Assembly: GCA_030836185.1 (NCBI GenBank)
Contig: JAURQH010000100.1
Coordinates: forward strand, 1-64,000
Source: Planctomycetota bacterium
Lineage (GTDB): Bacteria; Planctomycetota; Planctomycetia; Planctomycetales; Planctomycetaceae
DNA length: 64,000 bases
Direction of reading: 5' to 3'
Shown in pieces: positions 1-8,146 of the stretch. Under the pieces are notes generated by a model that made no database searches, was not told the DNA's origin, and saw only the letters and a list, made by a program, of their open reading frames with translations. Within the stretch, counting starts at the first letter, position 1; each line of letters opens with the position of its first letter. A program made the translations under genes and the position numbers.

Positions 1-345
1 GCCGGTGCTCGTGAAAATTGGGCCGTTGATTTTGATCAGGTCGCCACGTTCCATACCGTCTTTACGGGGAACAGAACCAACGCACAACACCCAGTTGCAA
101 TCGCGAAAGCCGTCTTCGAGATGATCGGAATCAGCTTTGACAACACCGGCCAAAGTCGGAAAGGCACAGTCGTCGAGTTCCATTTCCACGCCGTCCAGAG
201 CCGACAAAACGGGAGGAATTTCAACCAAATGCAGAATGACCGGTTGATCGGGGCCAAACATCTGTCCTGAAGCAATTCGAAAAATGAGGGCATAGCCGAT
301 TTGACCAGCGGCTCCAGTGACGGCAACGCGAATAGGGTCTTTCAT
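1..345 (-). CDS. mdh: Malate dehydrogenase, N-terminal part (runs off left edge)
   Basis: The first 115 residues of an NAD-dependent malate dehydrogenase, which interconverts malate and oxaloacetate in the TCA cycle. The N-terminus carries the Rossmann dinucleotide-binding loop [11 protein letters not shown] (about residues 9-19), followed by the family's VEIP...[14 protein letters not shown] segment and the [14 protein letters not shown] segment around residue 95, which holds substrate-contacting arginines. This pattern is typical of the cytosolic-type MDH group. The start is the ATG at 345-343, preceded by a GAGAAG ribosome-binding site. The rest lies outside the window. Identification is secure. 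The next gene in the same direction, ygfZ, ends 189 bases upstream, with a palindromic repeat in between. Confidence 0.93.
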   Translation of the reverse strand, partial: MKDPIRVAVTGAAGQIGYALIFRIASGQMFGPDQPVILHLVEIPPVLSALDGVEMELDDCAFPTLAGVVKADSDHLEDGFRDCNWVLCVGSVPRKDGMERGDLIKINGPIFTSTG

Positions 346-471
346 GGTCGATTCTTCTCAGTTGGCGGGTGCAATATATGGAAACGGTTGTTGTTCAATC
401 TCTTTTTTACCCGAAAACAGGTCAGTCGGGCAACCGAACGCGGTGGAATGTCCCGATTACATATCGCCCAA

Positions 472-523
472 GTGCGCAAGCACTGGGGGAAGAGATCGTG
501 CCCGGCCCGCCGTGCTTGCGCAC
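472..523. repeat. REP-like palindromic element with 12-bp inverted ends
   Basis: GTGCGCAAGCAC at 472-483 is repeated as its exact reverse complement at 512-523. Each arm is itself a small hairpin (GTGC-GCAA-GCAC), and a G-run after the first arm faces C-runs before the second. A related element sits at 3726-3796. The element lies between ygfZ and mdh, which are on the same strand. Confidence 0.6.
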
Positions 524-534
524 AACCGCTATCT

Positions 535-1518
535 CTACTCTTTGCGAAGTCGCACCGGCTGACCATCTTCATTCTCGGCCGTCAGAACCGCACCAAGTGC
601 TTTCGTCTTCACCATTGCCAAAACGATGCCGCGATGTTCGTTGGGAATTTGACAAGCCGATGTCACCGTGCCAACCTCTTCGCCCGACTCGTTCAAGACC
701 GGCTTGCCACCAACGGGCGGCTTCTCGGAATCTTCTGACCATTCAAATTCTTCGAGTTGTCGATTGACGTGCCCCATCGCATCGAGTCTTGCGATGGGTT
801 CTTGTCCGAGATAGCAACCTTTGGTAAACGATATCGCCTGTTCGTTTCGGTTGGCTTCCTGAGCGAGATTTTCGTCTGAGACATCAACGCCGTATTTGGG
901 TAGATTACAAGATATTCGAAAATACTCCCAAGCATCATACCCAAGTATAACCGCTCCCTGTTCGGAGAGATTCTTGACCACTGGGACGAGTTCGGATGAA
1001 GCACCAACAATCCAGCCAGAATCTTTCGGGCCATCCTTCAATTCGAACACCGACACCTGCTCACCAAAGTTCAAATCAAGTTCATGAATCGATATGATCA
1101 AGATCGATTGGGCTTCACTTTCTATCTGAAGAGTCACATCTTCCGTGATCAGATATTTATTCAAGTGCTGATGCAGGAACTCGATACGAGATTCGTCCGT
1201 CAATACGCGAAAACATTCGTCTTCGCAAATGATCACGGCCACCGCCAGAATGCGACCTTTGACGTTACAGAAAAACGCTTCGCAGGTTTCTCCCGGCTGC
1301 ATCTTCTTGATGTCGTTGGTGCAGAAGTTATGCAGGAACTTGGCTCGGTCCTCACCTGTGACGGTCATCATGCTCATGCCGTTTTCGACGATGATGGCTG
1401 CACTCGTCCACGCCGCCTGATATTCGTTCAATGGATCACCAAAGTCGGCAATCGGACGCTGTGCGTCTGGGGAAATATTGATCAAACCAGCAGCTTGGAG
1501 AGCGGAAAGGAGTGACAT
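535..1518 (-). CDS. ygfZ: YgfZ/GcvT-family folate-binding protein
   Basis: A 327-residue tRNA-modifying/iron-sulfur-cluster repair protein of the YgfZ family, related to the glycine cleavage T protein. The diagnostic K-G-C-Y-x-G-Q-E motif is present at about residues 233-240 (KGCYLGQE) and includes the cysteine needed in E. coli YgfZ. The family uses tetrahydrofolate to support some Fe-S enzymes. A longer reading frame extends upstream to 1596, but the ATG at 1518 has a GAGAAG ribosome-binding site and starts the normal family N-terminus. A palindromic repeat sits 12 bases upstream of this start, inside the probable leader. The gene points toward mdh. Confidence 0.88.
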   Translation of the reverse strand: MSLLSALQAAGLINISPDAQRPIADFGDPLNEYQAAWTSAAIIVENGMSMMTVTGEDRAKFLHNFCTNDIKKMQPGETCEAFFCNVKGRILAVAVIICEDECFRVLTDESRIEFLHQHLNKYLITEDVTLQIESEAQSILIISIHELDLNFGEQVSVFELKDGPKDSGWIVGASSELVPVVKNLSEQGAVILGYDAWEYFRISCNLPKYGVDVSDENLAQEANRNEQAISFTKGCYLGQEPIARLDAMGHVNRQLEEFEWSEDSEKPPVGGKPVLNESGEEVGTVTSACQIPNEHRGIVLAMVKTKALGAVLTAENEDGQPVRLRKE

Positions 1519-1530
1519 GGGCTTCTCAAT

Positions 1531-1552
1531 TGTAGGGTCCGCTGTGCGGACC
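1531..1552 (-). repeat. GTAGG-family palindromic repeat in the ygfZ leader
   Basis: On the plus strand TGTAGG precedes the hairpin GGTCCGC-TGT-GCGGACC (7-bp stem, with the first G shared with the prefix). Read in the ygfZ direction, the hairpin ends 12 bases before the start codon. A copy with the same 22 bases lies at 25297-25318, 11 bases before kbl and in the same orientation to its gene. Confidence 0.7.
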
Positions 1553-1620
1553 GTTTGGGCAGATGGTTCCGAATACTGAAACCCCATCATAGCCAATTGT
1601 TCGAAAATCCCCAGCGCAGC

Positions 1621-1652
1621 AAAAAAGCGTGCCGGCCAACACCGACACGCTT
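1621..1652 (-). terminator. Rho-independent terminator of the outer-membrane protein gene
   Basis: Reading leftward, the stem AAGCGTG/CACGCTT (1646-1652 with 1625-1631) is extended by partial inner pairing and is followed by a run of six T (1626-1621). It lies 27 bases past the stop codon at 1679. Confidence 0.75.
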
Positions 1653-1678
1653 GGAGATCACAAATTCAGGAACAGGAA

Positions 1679-2542
1679 TCAGCGACGGAAACCGACAGAC
1701 ATTCCGAGACCAATAATACTGATGTCTTCTTGTTCATCTTGAGCTGATTCAAAGACTTGGCCTTCGACACCACCGCGAAGGTACATCTCTGAACTGTTGA
1801 GTTGACGGGCGTATTCCAAACCGAACGCAAGTTCGGACATTGGAACCACGCTGTCCTCATTATTGTCACTTTCGTTCGTTCCGTAGACAAATGCCTGACG
1901 GACACGACCATAAACACTAAGGTTATTAGTCATTTCACCAATCAGGTTGACGCCAATGACCGGTCCAACAGCGTCTTCCCACGCACCATCTTCTGCGGTA
2001 TCCAAATCCATCAAACGAAGTCCCATCGCAAAATCACCTCGCCAGTTGCAGCCTAATTTAAAGCGACTCGTGTACTCAAAATCGAGTGTATCCAAGTCAA
2101 ATCGGTCTCCACCGACATCTTCTTCAGCAATTCCAATCTCGAAGTAACGAATCTGGAAACCACGACCTTTATCATTCATGTAACCGACCGTCGTACGAGT
2201 ACCAGAATACAGCTTGTCTTGATTGATGTCATCATCCGTATCTTTCAGCGACATATAAAGTAACTCAATCTCACCAAACGCACCTGCTTCAGGGCAACAC
2301 CAACTTCGATTACGACAGCCAGTGTCTCCACAACCACCGCAAGTGTCACTACAGGTATCGGTCGCACAGACCGGAGCAGTGGCAATTGTGTTGACAAAGC
2401 TGACCTGCTCTTGTTCCATCTGATTCAGACGGGCTTCCAAGTCGGCGATTCGTTGTGTTAATTCATCATTCGTTTGTGCTGATCCCATTGTGGGAACCGC
2501 GAAGGCGATTGCCACGGCAATCGTAAGTGTTGAGCGGATCAT
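1679..2542 (-). CDS. Outer-membrane beta-barrel protein with coiled-coil N-terminus
   Basis: A 287-residue exported protein. A signal peptide (about residues 1-22, ending GSA) is followed by a short coiled coil (about 25-46). A linker with seven cysteines comes next (residues 59-83, including a CC pair). The remaining 200 residues alternate polar and hydrophobic positions and end in GMSVGFRR, as expected for a membrane beta-barrel. It resembles the Lpg1974-type pore-forming outer-membrane proteins common in planctomycetes, but that assignment is by pattern only. The cysteine cluster suggests disulfide bonds outside the cytoplasm. A clear terminator follows, so it is probably transcribed alone. 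Confidence 0.7.
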   Translation of the reverse strand: MIRSTLTIAVAIAFAVPTMGSAQTNDELTQRIADLEARLNQMEQEQVSFVNTIATAPVCATDTCSDTCGGCGDTGCRNRSWCCPEAGAFGEIELLYMSLKDTDDDINQDKLYSGTRTTVGYMNDKGRGFQIRYFEIGIAEEDVGGDRFDLDTLDFEYTSRFKLGCNWRGDFAMGLRLMDLDTAEDGAWEDAVGPVIGVNLIGEMTNNLSVYGRVRQAFVYGTNESDNNEDSVVPMSELAFGLEYARQLNSSEMYLRGGVEGQVFESAQDEQEDISIIGLGMSVGFRR

Positions 2543-2867
2543 CCTTTGATCTCCTTATCTGCGTTAGGGCGAGCAACGTTATTGTTTTATCTTGTGAGAT
2601 CAGTCCCACATAAAGACTCGCTGATCAATACTTAATAATAACGTCGGACAGGCATGTTGAAGCGATTGAGGAGGGATTGACATCAAATGTGGAATTGATC
2701 GGGAAATCACCTAATGACGGCTTATCTTCTCTAACCGGAATAGATTAACAGTTTTGAAGCAGTGATTTCCCTCATGACTTCCGATAGCATGTGGGATTCT
2801 CGGCACAGAATCTTTGATATCATGATGGAAACGTATGACGACATGGCCAATTTTGAGGGCAGACAGC
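2543..2867. other. Intergenic region between divergent genes
   Basis: About 325 bases between the outer-membrane protein (leftward) and the dioxygenase (rightward). It must hold both promoters, but I see no convincing -35/-10 pair, repeat or RNA structure. It is AT-rich, with a run of weak hexamers near 2630-2650. Confidence 0.4.
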
Positions 2868-3665
2868 ATGAGCGGATTTGAACTGACACTCGATCAAATC
2901 GAACAATTTGACGAACTGGGCTACATTGTTCTCGATGGGCTATTGGATGTCGAAGAGGTCGACCTACTCCACAAAATCGCTCGTGCCGATTTACAGATCA
3001 AACAGGATGTCGCCTCCCGCGCTGATGGCGAAGGGGGTGCCATCGATCTTGTGGTCCGCAACGAAGTCGAACCGGAAACCATTTACGGTGCCATTGTCGC
3101 GTCAGAATCGCTCGTCAACGCCGTGGAAACTGTTCTTGGCGATGAAGTGTATCACTACCATCACAAGATGATCCTCAAGGAGCCAAAAGTGGGTGGCGCA
3201 TGGGCCTGGCATCAGGATTATGGTTACTGGTACAACAACGGCTGCTTGTGGCCGAAGATGGCAAGTTGCTTGATTGCCGTCGATAAAGCCACCAAAGCCA
3301 ACGGCTGCCTGCAAGTCGTTCCGGGCTCACATCACTTGGGACGCATCAATCATGTCGATGTCGGCGAACAGACGGGAGCCGACCCGGAGCGCGTCAACGC
3401 ATTACTGGAACGCATGCCGATTGAGCATGTCGAACTCAATCCCGGCTCGGCGGTTTTGTTTCACAGCAATCTGCTGCATCGCTCCGATCAGAACACGAGC
3501 GACAACCCCCGCTGGGCGTTCATCTGTTGTTACAACGCGAAGAGTAATGACCCGTACAAAGAAGGTCGGCACCCACGATATACGCCTCTCGATAAACGCC
3601 CTGATACGGAGATTGCCATCACGGGGCGTAAGCAATGGGAACAAATGGAGTCGATGAGTTCGTGA
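2868..3665 (+). CDS. Phytanoyl-CoA dioxygenase (PhyH) family protein
   Basis: A 265-residue Fe(II)/2-oxoglutarate-dependent oxygenase. The metal-binding triad is readable: H115 and D117 in WHQDYGYW, and H204 in LLHRSDQN. R215, eleven residues later, sits where the family binds 2-oxoglutarate, the same spacing as in human PHYH. The substrate is unknown; planctomycetes carry many PhyH paralogues that act on small organic molecules. An upstream in-frame ATG at 2835 would add 11 residues. The ATG at 2868 is preferred because GAGGG lies eight bases before it and the family N-terminus begins there. The gene appears monocistronic. Confidence 0.82.
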   Translation: MSGFELTLDQIEQFDELGYIVLDGLLDVEEVDLLHKIARADLQIKQDVASRADGEGGAIDLVVRNEVEPETIYGAIVASESLVNAVETVLGDEVYHYHHKMILKEPKVGGAWAWHQDYGYWYNNGCLWPKMASCLIAVDKATKANGCLQVVPGSHHLGRINHVDVGEQTGADPERVNALLERMPIEHVELNPGSAVLFHSNLLHRSDQNTSDNPRWAFICCYNAKSNDPYKEGRHPRYTPLDKRPDTEIAITGRKQWEQMESMSS

Positions 3666-3725
3666 CAAAGCCGTTTTTGTATTGTCCCCTCAAGATAGAA
3701 AATATTCGAATGACCTTACTTATTA

Positions 3726-3796
3726 AGCCGCGTGCGCTAGCACGCAGGGGATGCTGAATGTTGATCGATGCCCCCTGCCGGCTTGCGCCGGCGGCT
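3726..3796. repeat. REP-like double-hairpin element
   Basis: A 71-base imperfect inverted repeat. The outer arms AGCCGC (3726-3731) and GCGGCT (3791-3796) pair, as do CAGGGG (3745-3750) and CCCCTG (3772-3777). Two local hairpins also form: GCGTGC-GCTA-GCACGC (3730-3745) and GCCGGC-TTGC-GCCGGC (3777-3792). The left arm resembles the element at 472-523 (GTGCGC, then A/T, AGCAC, then a G-run). It lies in the leader or promoter zone of queG. Confidence 0.65.
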
Positions 3797-3844
3797 CAAG
3801 CCTCCCTCTCGATGAAGTCAATGCGAGTGAGGAGGAAACTGTAA

Positions 3845-5020
3845 ATGTCTTCCTCAGCCCAACAACTTGCTGAGCGAGTGAAACAACGCGCCACCGAATG
3901 CGGCTTTGATCTGGTTGGTATCGCACCGGCGGTGACGCCGACCGGGTATTCGTCGTTTCTCGATTGGATTGACGCCGGCTATGCGGGCGAGATGCAATAT
4001 ATTCCCAATCGCGTAGAAGCTTACGAACATCCAAAGCATGTGCTGGAATCGGTGAAGTCGGTCATCATGGTGGGCTTCAACTACTTTACCGAGCCAGCAA
4101 CACCCGGATCGACTTCCGAAAACCGACAAGGACTCGGACACATTGCCCGCTATGCGTGGGGGACCGCCGACTATCACGATGTCTTACGAAAGCGACTGAA
4201 ACAACTCGCATCCGTTTTGCATGACGAGATCCCCGATTGCAAAACGCGGGCTGTTGTTGATACGGTACCTCTGCTCGAACGCGATTTCGCTCAATTGGCG
4301 GGACTCGGTTGGATCGGGAAAAACACACTCCTCCTCAATAAGCAAAAAGGGAGTTGGTTCTTTCTCGGCGCATTGCTAATCAATATTGAACTCCCCGCCG
4401 ATGCTCCGCACGAGACGGCACATTGTGGCACCTGCACACGTTGTCTTGATGTCTGCCCGACTGATGCGTTTCCCGCAGCGGGTGTTCTCGACGCACGCAA
4501 GTGCATCAGTTATTTGACCATCGAACTTCGCGATCAACCGATCCCCACCGAACTAAGAACCGGCGTCGAAGATTGGTTATTCGGCTGCGACTTGTGTCAG
4601 GATGTTTGTCCGTGGAACTCGAAAGCCACTCCCTCAACAGAACCCGAGTTTCAACCTCGCGAACACCTCAACCCGACAGATGCGGCGTGGTTGTTGACTC
4701 TGAATGAAGAACAGTTTCGTGCCGAGTTTCGCAAGACGCCCCTTGATCGACCGGGACGTGCGGGATTATTGAGGACAGCGTGCATCGTGTTGGGAAATGT
4801 CGGTGGAGAGCAACATCTGCCCCAATTGAAAATCTCTCTTTCAGATCAAGAACCGCTCATCCGTGGAGCGGCAGCATGGGCAATCGGACAGCTCGGAAAT
4901 TTGAGCCAAGTCACAGAGTTGCAATCACAGTTACAAACCGAAGATAATGAAGATGTCAAAGTTGAAATTGAATCCGCCATGTTGCACCTGCAAGAGAATC
5001 ACGATGCCGACACTGATTGA
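3845..5020 (+). CDS. queG: Epoxyqueuosine reductase QueG
   Basis: A 391-residue cobalamin-dependent, iron-sulfur enzyme that reduces epoxyqueuosine to queuosine in tRNA, the last step of queuosine synthesis. The catalytic-region motif VDTVPLLER holds Asp139. Two 4Fe-4S motifs follow: C194, C197, C200 and C204 (CGTCTRCLDVCP), then C248, C251 and C255 (CDLCQDVCP). The C-terminal 90 residues are HEAT-like repeats (RGAAAWAIGQLG), the usual tRNA-binding tail of the long form. The start ATG has GAGGAAACTGTAA upstream. The stop overlaps the following cupin gene by 17 bases, indicating translational coupling. Confidence 0.95.
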   Translation: MSSSAQQLAERVKQRATECGFDLVGIAPAVTPTGYSSFLDWIDAGYAGEMQYIPNRVEAYEHPKHVLESVKSVIMVGFNYFTEPATPGSTSENRQGLGHIARYAWGTADYHDVLRKRLKQLASVLHDEIPDCKTRAVVDTVPLLERDFAQLAGLGWIGKNTLLLNKQKGSWFFLGALLINIELPADAPHETAHCGTCTRCLDVCPTDAFPAAGVLDARKCISYLTIELRDQPIPTELRTGVEDWLFGCDLCQDVCPWNSKATPSTEPEFQPREHLNPTDAAWLLTLNEEQFRAEFRKTPLDRPGRAGLLRTACIVLGNVGGEQHLPQLKISLSDQEPLIRGAAAWAIGQLGNLSQVTELQSQLQTEDNEDVKVEIESAMLHLQENHDADTD

Positions 5021-5366
5021 GTCGCCCACACAAATTGAAGCGGCCGGCAACAAGCCAAAGATTATTCGTGAATTCATCGGTCGTGTGAACAGTCAAACCG
5101 AGTCAACCAGCCTCGCCCACATGCAATCTCCCTCTGGTTGGGTGGAACCGGGACAAACACCCGAGTTAGACGAATACACGGTGGTCCTGAATGGATGCTT
5201 GCGGATTGAATCGAAAACGAACACGATTGACGTGAACGCAGGCCAAGCCGTGATTTGTAAAGCCGGTGAATGGGTCCGATACAGCACTCCCGGAGATGAG
5301 GGAGCGGAATACATGGCTGTCTGCCTGCCAGCGTTTTCGATGGAGACAGTTCACCGCGACGAATAA
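5004..5366 (+). CDS. Cupin-domain protein
   Basis: A 120-residue single-domain cupin, a small beta-barrel. The second half shows the cupin pattern EYTVVLNGCLRIES...VNAGQAVICKAGEWVRYS, but the usual metal-binding histidines of motif 1 (GxxHxH) are absent or replaced. Metal dependence is therefore uncertain. The chosen ATG lies within the end of queG and has AAGAGA seven bases upstream. Coupling to queG suggests shared expression; a role in queuosine metabolism is only a guess. Confidence 0.75.
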   Translation: MPTLIESPTQIEAAGNKPKIIREFIGRVNSQTESTSLAHMQSPSGWVEPGQTPELDEYTVVLNGCLRIESKTNTIDVNAGQAVICKAGEWVRYSTPGDEGAEYMAVCLPAFSMETVHRDE

Positions 5367-5377
5367 ATTCAAAATTT

Positions 5378-5400
5378 TGTAGGCTGGGACTGGTCCCAGC
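5378..5400 (+). repeat. GTAGG-family palindromic repeat
   Basis: TGTAGG leads into a perfect 8-bp hairpin GCTGGGAC-TG-GTCCCAGC (5383-5400). It lies 12 bases past the cupin stop codon and may act as a transcript end, though no T-run follows on the plus strand. Confidence 0.6.
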
Positions 5401-5524
5401 AAATCCCTAAAATTAGCCTGGAACACAGATCGGCAGCAGATGTCGCTGGGTGATAGCCGTCTTGCGCAAGCAAGTCGGATGGTCGCAACAGTCAGCAATC
5501 AATCAAACGAATCGAGAGACCCTC

Positions 5525-6325
5525 ATGAGCAATCCTATCAAACTCGGAATCAACGGCTCCTGTGGTCGCATGGGACAACGCATTGCCGCGTTGGCATTTG
5601 AAGACCCGGAACTGGAAATCATTCTCGCACTGGAAGCCTCCTCTTCTCCTCACCTGGGAAAAGATATTGGTGAAGTCTGCGGGATTGGTCCCATCGGGGT
5701 CACCGTCACCGATGAAATCGGACCTCACCCCGATGTCATCATCGACTTCTCCGTCCCTGAAGGGTTGATGACCGTATTGCCACAATGTGCAGAGAGACAA
5801 ATCCCGCTCGTCATTGCCACCACCGGACTGACTCCAGAACAAAAAGACGAAGTGCGCACGGCTGCCCAAACGACATCCATCGTCTGGGCTCCCAGTATGT
5901 CGTTAGCAGTTAATCTCGTCATGAAGTTGGTCCAGCAGGCGAGCGAAGTTTTAAAGCAAGTCCCCTCGGGCGTTGATGTCGAGATCATCGAACGCCATCA
6001 CCGCTTCAAGGAAGATGCACCCAGCGGAACGGCTCTCAAATTCGGACAAATTGTTGCCGAGACGATGGGACAAACAGAGCACGTTCATGGTCGCGAAGGT
6101 CGCATTGGTCAACGGCCACACAATGAGATTGGCTATCATGCACTCCGTACTGGTGACAACACCGGCGAACACACCATCGTCTTCGGACTCCTCGGAGAAA
6201 CCATCGATCTGACTGTTCGCAGTCAAACTCGCGACAGCTACGCTCACGGTGCATTGATGGCGGGCAAGTACCTGATCTCTCAAGGAGCCGGCCTTTATTC
6301 GATGGCCGATGTTCTGGGTTTGTGA
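5525..6325 (+). CDS. dapB: 4-hydroxy-tetrahydrodipicolinate reductase
   Basis: A 266-residue DapB, the NAD(P)H-dependent enzyme that makes tetrahydrodipicolinate for lysine and diaminopimelate synthesis. The nucleotide-binding loop GSCGRMGQRI (residues 11-20) and the catalytic signature around ERHHRFKEDAPSGTA (H158, H159, K162 and the DAPSGTA loop 164-170) are intact. The ATG at 5525 is chosen over an upstream in-frame start because the family N-terminus begins there. fxsA starts two bases after the stop, so the two genes form an operon. Confidence 0.95.
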   Translation: MSNPIKLGINGSCGRMGQRIAALAFEDPELEIILALEASSSPHLGKDIGEVCGIGPIGVTVTDEIGPHPDVIIDFSVPEGLMTVLPQCAERQIPLVIATTGLTPEQKDEVRTAAQTTSIVWAPSMSLAVNLVMKLVQQASEVLKQVPSGVDVEIIERHHRFKEDAPSGTALKFGQIVAETMGQTEHVHGREGRIGQRPHNEIGYHALRTGDNTGEHTIVFGLLGETIDLTVRSQTRDSYAHGALMAGKYLISQGAGLYSMADVLGL

Positions 6326-6327
6326 TC

Positions 6328-6840
6328 ATGTTTCTGTATCTCTTTTTATTACTGACCACAGTTCCATTCTTGGAGCTGTATATTCTGTTACAGGTTCATC
6401 ACACGGTCTCAACGGCATGGGGGTCGGGTTATGGCTTAATGGCAACTTTAGGGACCGTCATTGTGACCGGAGTGATTGGTGCAGCACTCGCCCGTCAACA
6501 AGGCCTAAGTGTCCTCCGAAAACTCCAAAAAAGTATGAACGAGGGCGCACTTCCCGGCGATGCCATTGCAGATGGCGTGCTGATTTTGATTGGGGCCGCT
6601 CTCTTGTTAACGCCCGGCTTTCTGACCGATCTGTTCGGGTTCAGCCTTCTTGCTCCCTTCACCCGAATTGGTTATCGCAAACTGGTCATCAAATGGGCGA
6701 AGCAGAAAATGTCTCGCGGCGAAATGAATGTCACCATGTCGGGATTCGGAGTCCCCCCCTCTGCCCAGAACTCGGCAGAGGCCCGGTACGAGCCCAATCT
6801 GAATGAAGACCAAGACCACCTTGATGAGAGTTCCCGCTAA
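6328..6840 (+). CDS. fxsA: FxsA family membrane protein
   Basis: A 170-residue membrane protein of the FxsA family, named for its effect on phage T7 F exclusion in E. coli. The N-terminal hydrophobic helices (about residues 1-20 and 35-55), the FLELYILLQV segment, and the GD...DGVLILIGAALLLTPGFLTDLFG core with a third hydrophobic segment are typical. The C-terminus is charged and cytoplasmic-looking. It begins two bases after the dapB stop and is probably co-translated. A GTG at 6322 overlapping dapB is possible but adds only two residues. Confidence 0.85.
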   Translation: MFLYLFLLLTTVPFLELYILLQVHHTVSTAWGSGYGLMATLGTVIVTGVIGAALARQQGLSVLRKLQKSMNEGALPGDAIADGVLILIGAALLLTPGFLTDLFGFSLLAPFTRIGYRKLVIKWAKQKMSRGEMNVTMSGFGVPPSAQNSAEARYEPNLNEDQDHLDESSR

Positions 6841-7288
6841 TAGCCGGTGGAGTCTCAGACTTTCTCCAAATCAGAAGAGTTCATTTCCCTTTCAAGCAGG
6901 CAGCATGAAAGCGTCGATAGATTCCAGTGATCAGAACAAACTAGAGAGCCTTGGGGACGGCATGGTTCCCCGACAATTCGACCTATTTGCGATACTTTAT
7001 CGATGACGGGAGAACGAGTTTTTCTGAAAAAATGGCAGACTGCGGCATATGGCGAATCAAAAATGCCCAGCATGATAATGAAATTCAACAAAAATCCTGT
7101 TTTTACGATAAGAGTTTCAGCTTGAGCGATTCCCCTAAGCTAAGCTTAAGCTGAGCGATTTCTGCTCGCGGCGTTAGGAGTCCCGGTTATTCTGCTGTTG
7201 ATGAGAGTTGATTGGTTCAAGGCAAAGTGCAGGCAGAAAAAAGTGTCGTCCGAATATTGTAGAGAACTCGATTAGGGGCTTGGGGAAT
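6841..7288. other. Long AT-rich gap upstream of the ExeA-like ATPase
   Basis: About 450 bases without a credible gene. Near 7116-7165 two related segments (CAGCTTGAGCGATT and AGCTGAGCGATTTC) flank the dyad AAGCTTAAGCT-like sequence. This could be a regulatory site or a decayed repeat. The rest shows nothing I can name. Confidence 0.35.
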
Positions 7289-8116
7289 ATGTACGAGAGT
7301 TATTGGCAATTATCGCAGAAACCGTTCGAGAACGATTTGGACTACAACTTCTGCTATCCCAGCCAGACGTATCAATCTGCATTGCTGAAAATGTTGTACG
7401 TGATTGAACAAAGCCAAGGTGCAGGCTTACTTGTCGGCGGTGTCGGTTGCGGCAAATCGTATCTAATCTCTCAACTCGCTAACGAGATGCCTCCCGGATT
7501 CGGGCCTCTCATACACCTCGTCTTTCCGCAAATGTCAGCCGAAGAATTGCTCGGTTATCTAGCCGTTGAGATGGGGGTAAATCCCAAAAACATTCAAGGT
7601 AACTCGGGCCGACTCGACGTCATCCTGCGTGAACTGGAAACTCATTTACAGCAATACGTCATTGGGGGACAACGTCCGGTGATCGTGGTTGATGAAGCCC
7701 ACACCATCGCAGAGGCCGAAGTTTTACAGGCCCTTCAATTATTGATGAACTTCCAGCAAGATCCCCAGAAAAAATTCTCTCTGATTCTGGCAGGCGAACG
7801 AAGTTTACTGGCCCCCGTGCAACGATTGTCACAACTCGACGAACGTATTTCGATTCGCTGTGCATTGAACCCGATGTCGCGTGAAGAAACACAAGGCTAC
7901 ATCAATCATCGCCTGCAAGTGGCCGGTCGCGAGAAAGAGATCTTCACCGAAGATGCCCACACTTCGATATTTGAACTGTCCGGTGGAATACCACGTCGCA
8001 TCAATCGCTTGTGTGATTTAAGCCTGCTTGTCGGGTATGCCGAAAATCTCACAAAACTGTCCGCGACCGAAATTGAAGCCGTCTCTGACGAACTGCTGAC
8101 GACTGCTGCCGAGTAA
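7289..8116 (+). CDS. ExeA/GspA-like AAA ATPase
   Basis: A 275-residue AAA ATPase of the ExeA/general secretion type. The start MYESYWQLSQKPFENDLD is the classic family N-terminus, in which the F-x-x-x-x-D segment precedes the ATPase core. Walker A is GGVGCGKS (residues 50-57), Walker B is VIVVDEAH (131-138), and a sensor segment ILAGERSL follows. In Aeromonas, ExeA helps build the type II secretion secretin through peptidoglycan. Here no secretin is adjacent, so the partner is unknown. The ATG at 7289 has GGGGA just upstream; an earlier in-frame start at 7208 lacks family similarity. Confidence 0.85.
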   Translation: MYESYWQLSQKPFENDLDYNFCYPSQTYQSALLKMLYVIEQSQGAGLLVGGVGCGKSYLISQLANEMPPGFGPLIHLVFPQMSAEELLGYLAVEMGVNPKNIQGNSGRLDVILRELETHLQQYVIGGQRPVIVVDEAHTIAEAEVLQALQLLMNFQQDPQKKFSLILAGERSLLAPVQRLSQLDERISIRCALNPMSREETQGYINHRLQVAGREKEIFTEDAHTSIFELSGGIPRRINRLCDLSLLVGYAENLTKLSATEIEAVSDELLTTAAE

Positions 8117-8146
8117 GACTGGTAAGAGACAACGTGCAATCAATGC

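Noticed and set aside
301-767. Overlapping plus-strand frames of 132-145 residues
   Set aside because: They run antisense through ygfZ and across a palindromic repeat; no ribosome-binding site or domain.
5383-5400. Hairpin after the cupin gene as a normal terminator
   Set aside because: No T-run follows on the plus strand, and the GTAGG prefix places it in the palindromic repeat family.
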